Source: Gemmatimonadota bacterium | GTDB taxonomy: Bacteria; Gemmatimonadota; Gemmatimonadetes; Gemmatimonadales; GWC2-71-9 | Direction of reading: 5' to 3' | Length of the DNA stretch: 5,194 nucleotides | Assembly: GCA_022573095.1 (NCBI GenBank) | Contig: JACZUR010000168.1 | Location: 1 to 5,194 of the forward strand | Shown: piece after piece, positions 4,902 to 5,194 of the stretch | Position numbering within the stretch: the stretch's first letter is position 1 | Layout of the letters: each line of letters begins with the position of its first letter | Program-made: the position numbers and the translations under genes | The notes under the pieces: model-generated | Seen by the model: only the letters and a program-made list of their open reading frames with translations | Database searches by the model: none | Told to the model about the DNA's origin: nothing

Positions 4902-5183
4902 CTACACGCCTTCAATCAAGATTACATTGCTGTACAGTGCCCTGGGCAGAATATCTACTGCTTTGGCGTATGCTGGCGACTTGTACCACTGCCGAGCTTG
5001 CTCCATGCTTTCGAATTCCAGCATTACCAACGTCTTGGGTTCCCAGTCTCCCTCCAATACCTCTACCATACCACCATGAACTATTGCCTTCGACTGGAAG
5101 GGTGCCAGGGACTCGCCAGCAAGTTTGACATATTCATCCCCCGGATCAGTGACTTCTACATCAAAGATTATATACGCTGCCAT
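4902..5183 (-). CDS. DUF1330 domain-containing protein
   Basis: This is a complete 93-residue protein of the DUF1330 family, a small ferredoxin-like alpha/beta fold that usually dimerises and whose biochemical role is not established. Family features are in order: first strand MAAYIIFDVEVTDP (1-14), EYVKLAG (17-23), central VHGGMVEVLEGDW (35-47), strand LVMLEFESMEQARQWYKS (52-69) with the conserved WY-S followed by AY, and final strand YSNVILIEGV (84-93). The length is normal for the family. Start ATG 5183 is preceded by GGGAAAGGATT; the AAGGA is only two bases from the ATG, so the ribosome binding site is present but closely spaced. The promoter is outside the window and no clear terminator is visible beyond the stop. 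It stands apart from the peptide operon by about 870 bases, on the far side of the att remnant, so a functional link is unlikely. Confidence 0.9.
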   Translation of the reverse strand: MAAYIIFDVEVTDPGDEYVKLAGESLAPFQSKAIVHGGMVEVLEGDWEPKTLVMLEFESMEQARQWYKSPAYAKAVDILPRALYSNVILIEGV

Positions 5184-5194
5184 AATCCTTTCCC

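Noticed and set aside
4669..4915. Minus-strand ORFs of 67 and 69 residues downstream of the DUF1330 gene
   Set aside because: They overlap each other in different frames, contain runs of Phe that are the antisense of the poly-Lys start of the 39-residue ORF, and have no ribosome binding site or family resemblance.

Overview
The window is bacterial and looks Gram-negative, with a GC content somewhat above half by eye. It holds the tail of a membrane-associated SPFH protein, a Tat-type signal on a small peptide, and no operon with typical Firmicutes features. I cannot assign a genus. The tRNA fragment present encodes no CCA end.

Layout. Bases 1-326 (+) are the last 107 residues of a prohibitin/Band 7 (SPFH) protein. 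A strong hairpin at 346-378 follows. Its U-tract lies on the minus strand, so it terminates the operon that arrives from the right. From 4034 down to 401 (minus) runs a tight five-gene operon: HprK-related P-loop kinase, NTP_transf_5-type nucleotidyltransferase, PqqD-like peptide chaperone, PRMT-like SAM methyltransferase with a C-terminal PqqD-like domain, and a 73-residue peptide with a twin-arginine-like leader and a Gly/Met- then Pro/Ala-rich tail. Three of the four junctions overlap (TAATG, ATGA, ATGA). At the fourth, the PqqD start is ambiguous and probably lies about 35 bases past the upstream stop. One mRNA and coupled translation are therefore likely.

The gene content reads as a ribosomally made and post-translationally modified peptide (RiPP) pathway. 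The last gene would encode the substrate. The PqqD protein, and perhaps the methyltransferase tail, would bind its leader. The kinase, nucleotidyltransferase and methyltransferase would modify it. Kinase plus nucleotidyltransferase plus PqqD resembles the poorly characterised 'HPr-rel-A' type of cassette and the accessory module of some lasso peptide clusters. No lasso protease/cyclase, radical SAM enzyme or transporter is visible, and the PRMT-like enzyme is an unusual partner. This is the most interesting part of the window.

Just upstream of the operon, 4098-4140 (minus) is the 3' half of a tRNA-Lys(TTT), from the anticodon stem-loop to the discriminator base, with no 5' half. That is the usual footprint of a tyrosine-recombinase attachment site. 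The polarity puts an integrated element, or its remnant, to the right (4141 onwards) and ancestral chromosome to the left (the operon side). Bases 4141-4709 have no convincing gene but contain an orphan rho-independent terminator, a 49-nt GC-rich stem-loop and a second foldable stretch. A 39-residue, very basic small ORF with a good ribosome binding site lies at 4710-4829 (+). A complete DUF1330 gene (4902-5183, minus) closes the window.
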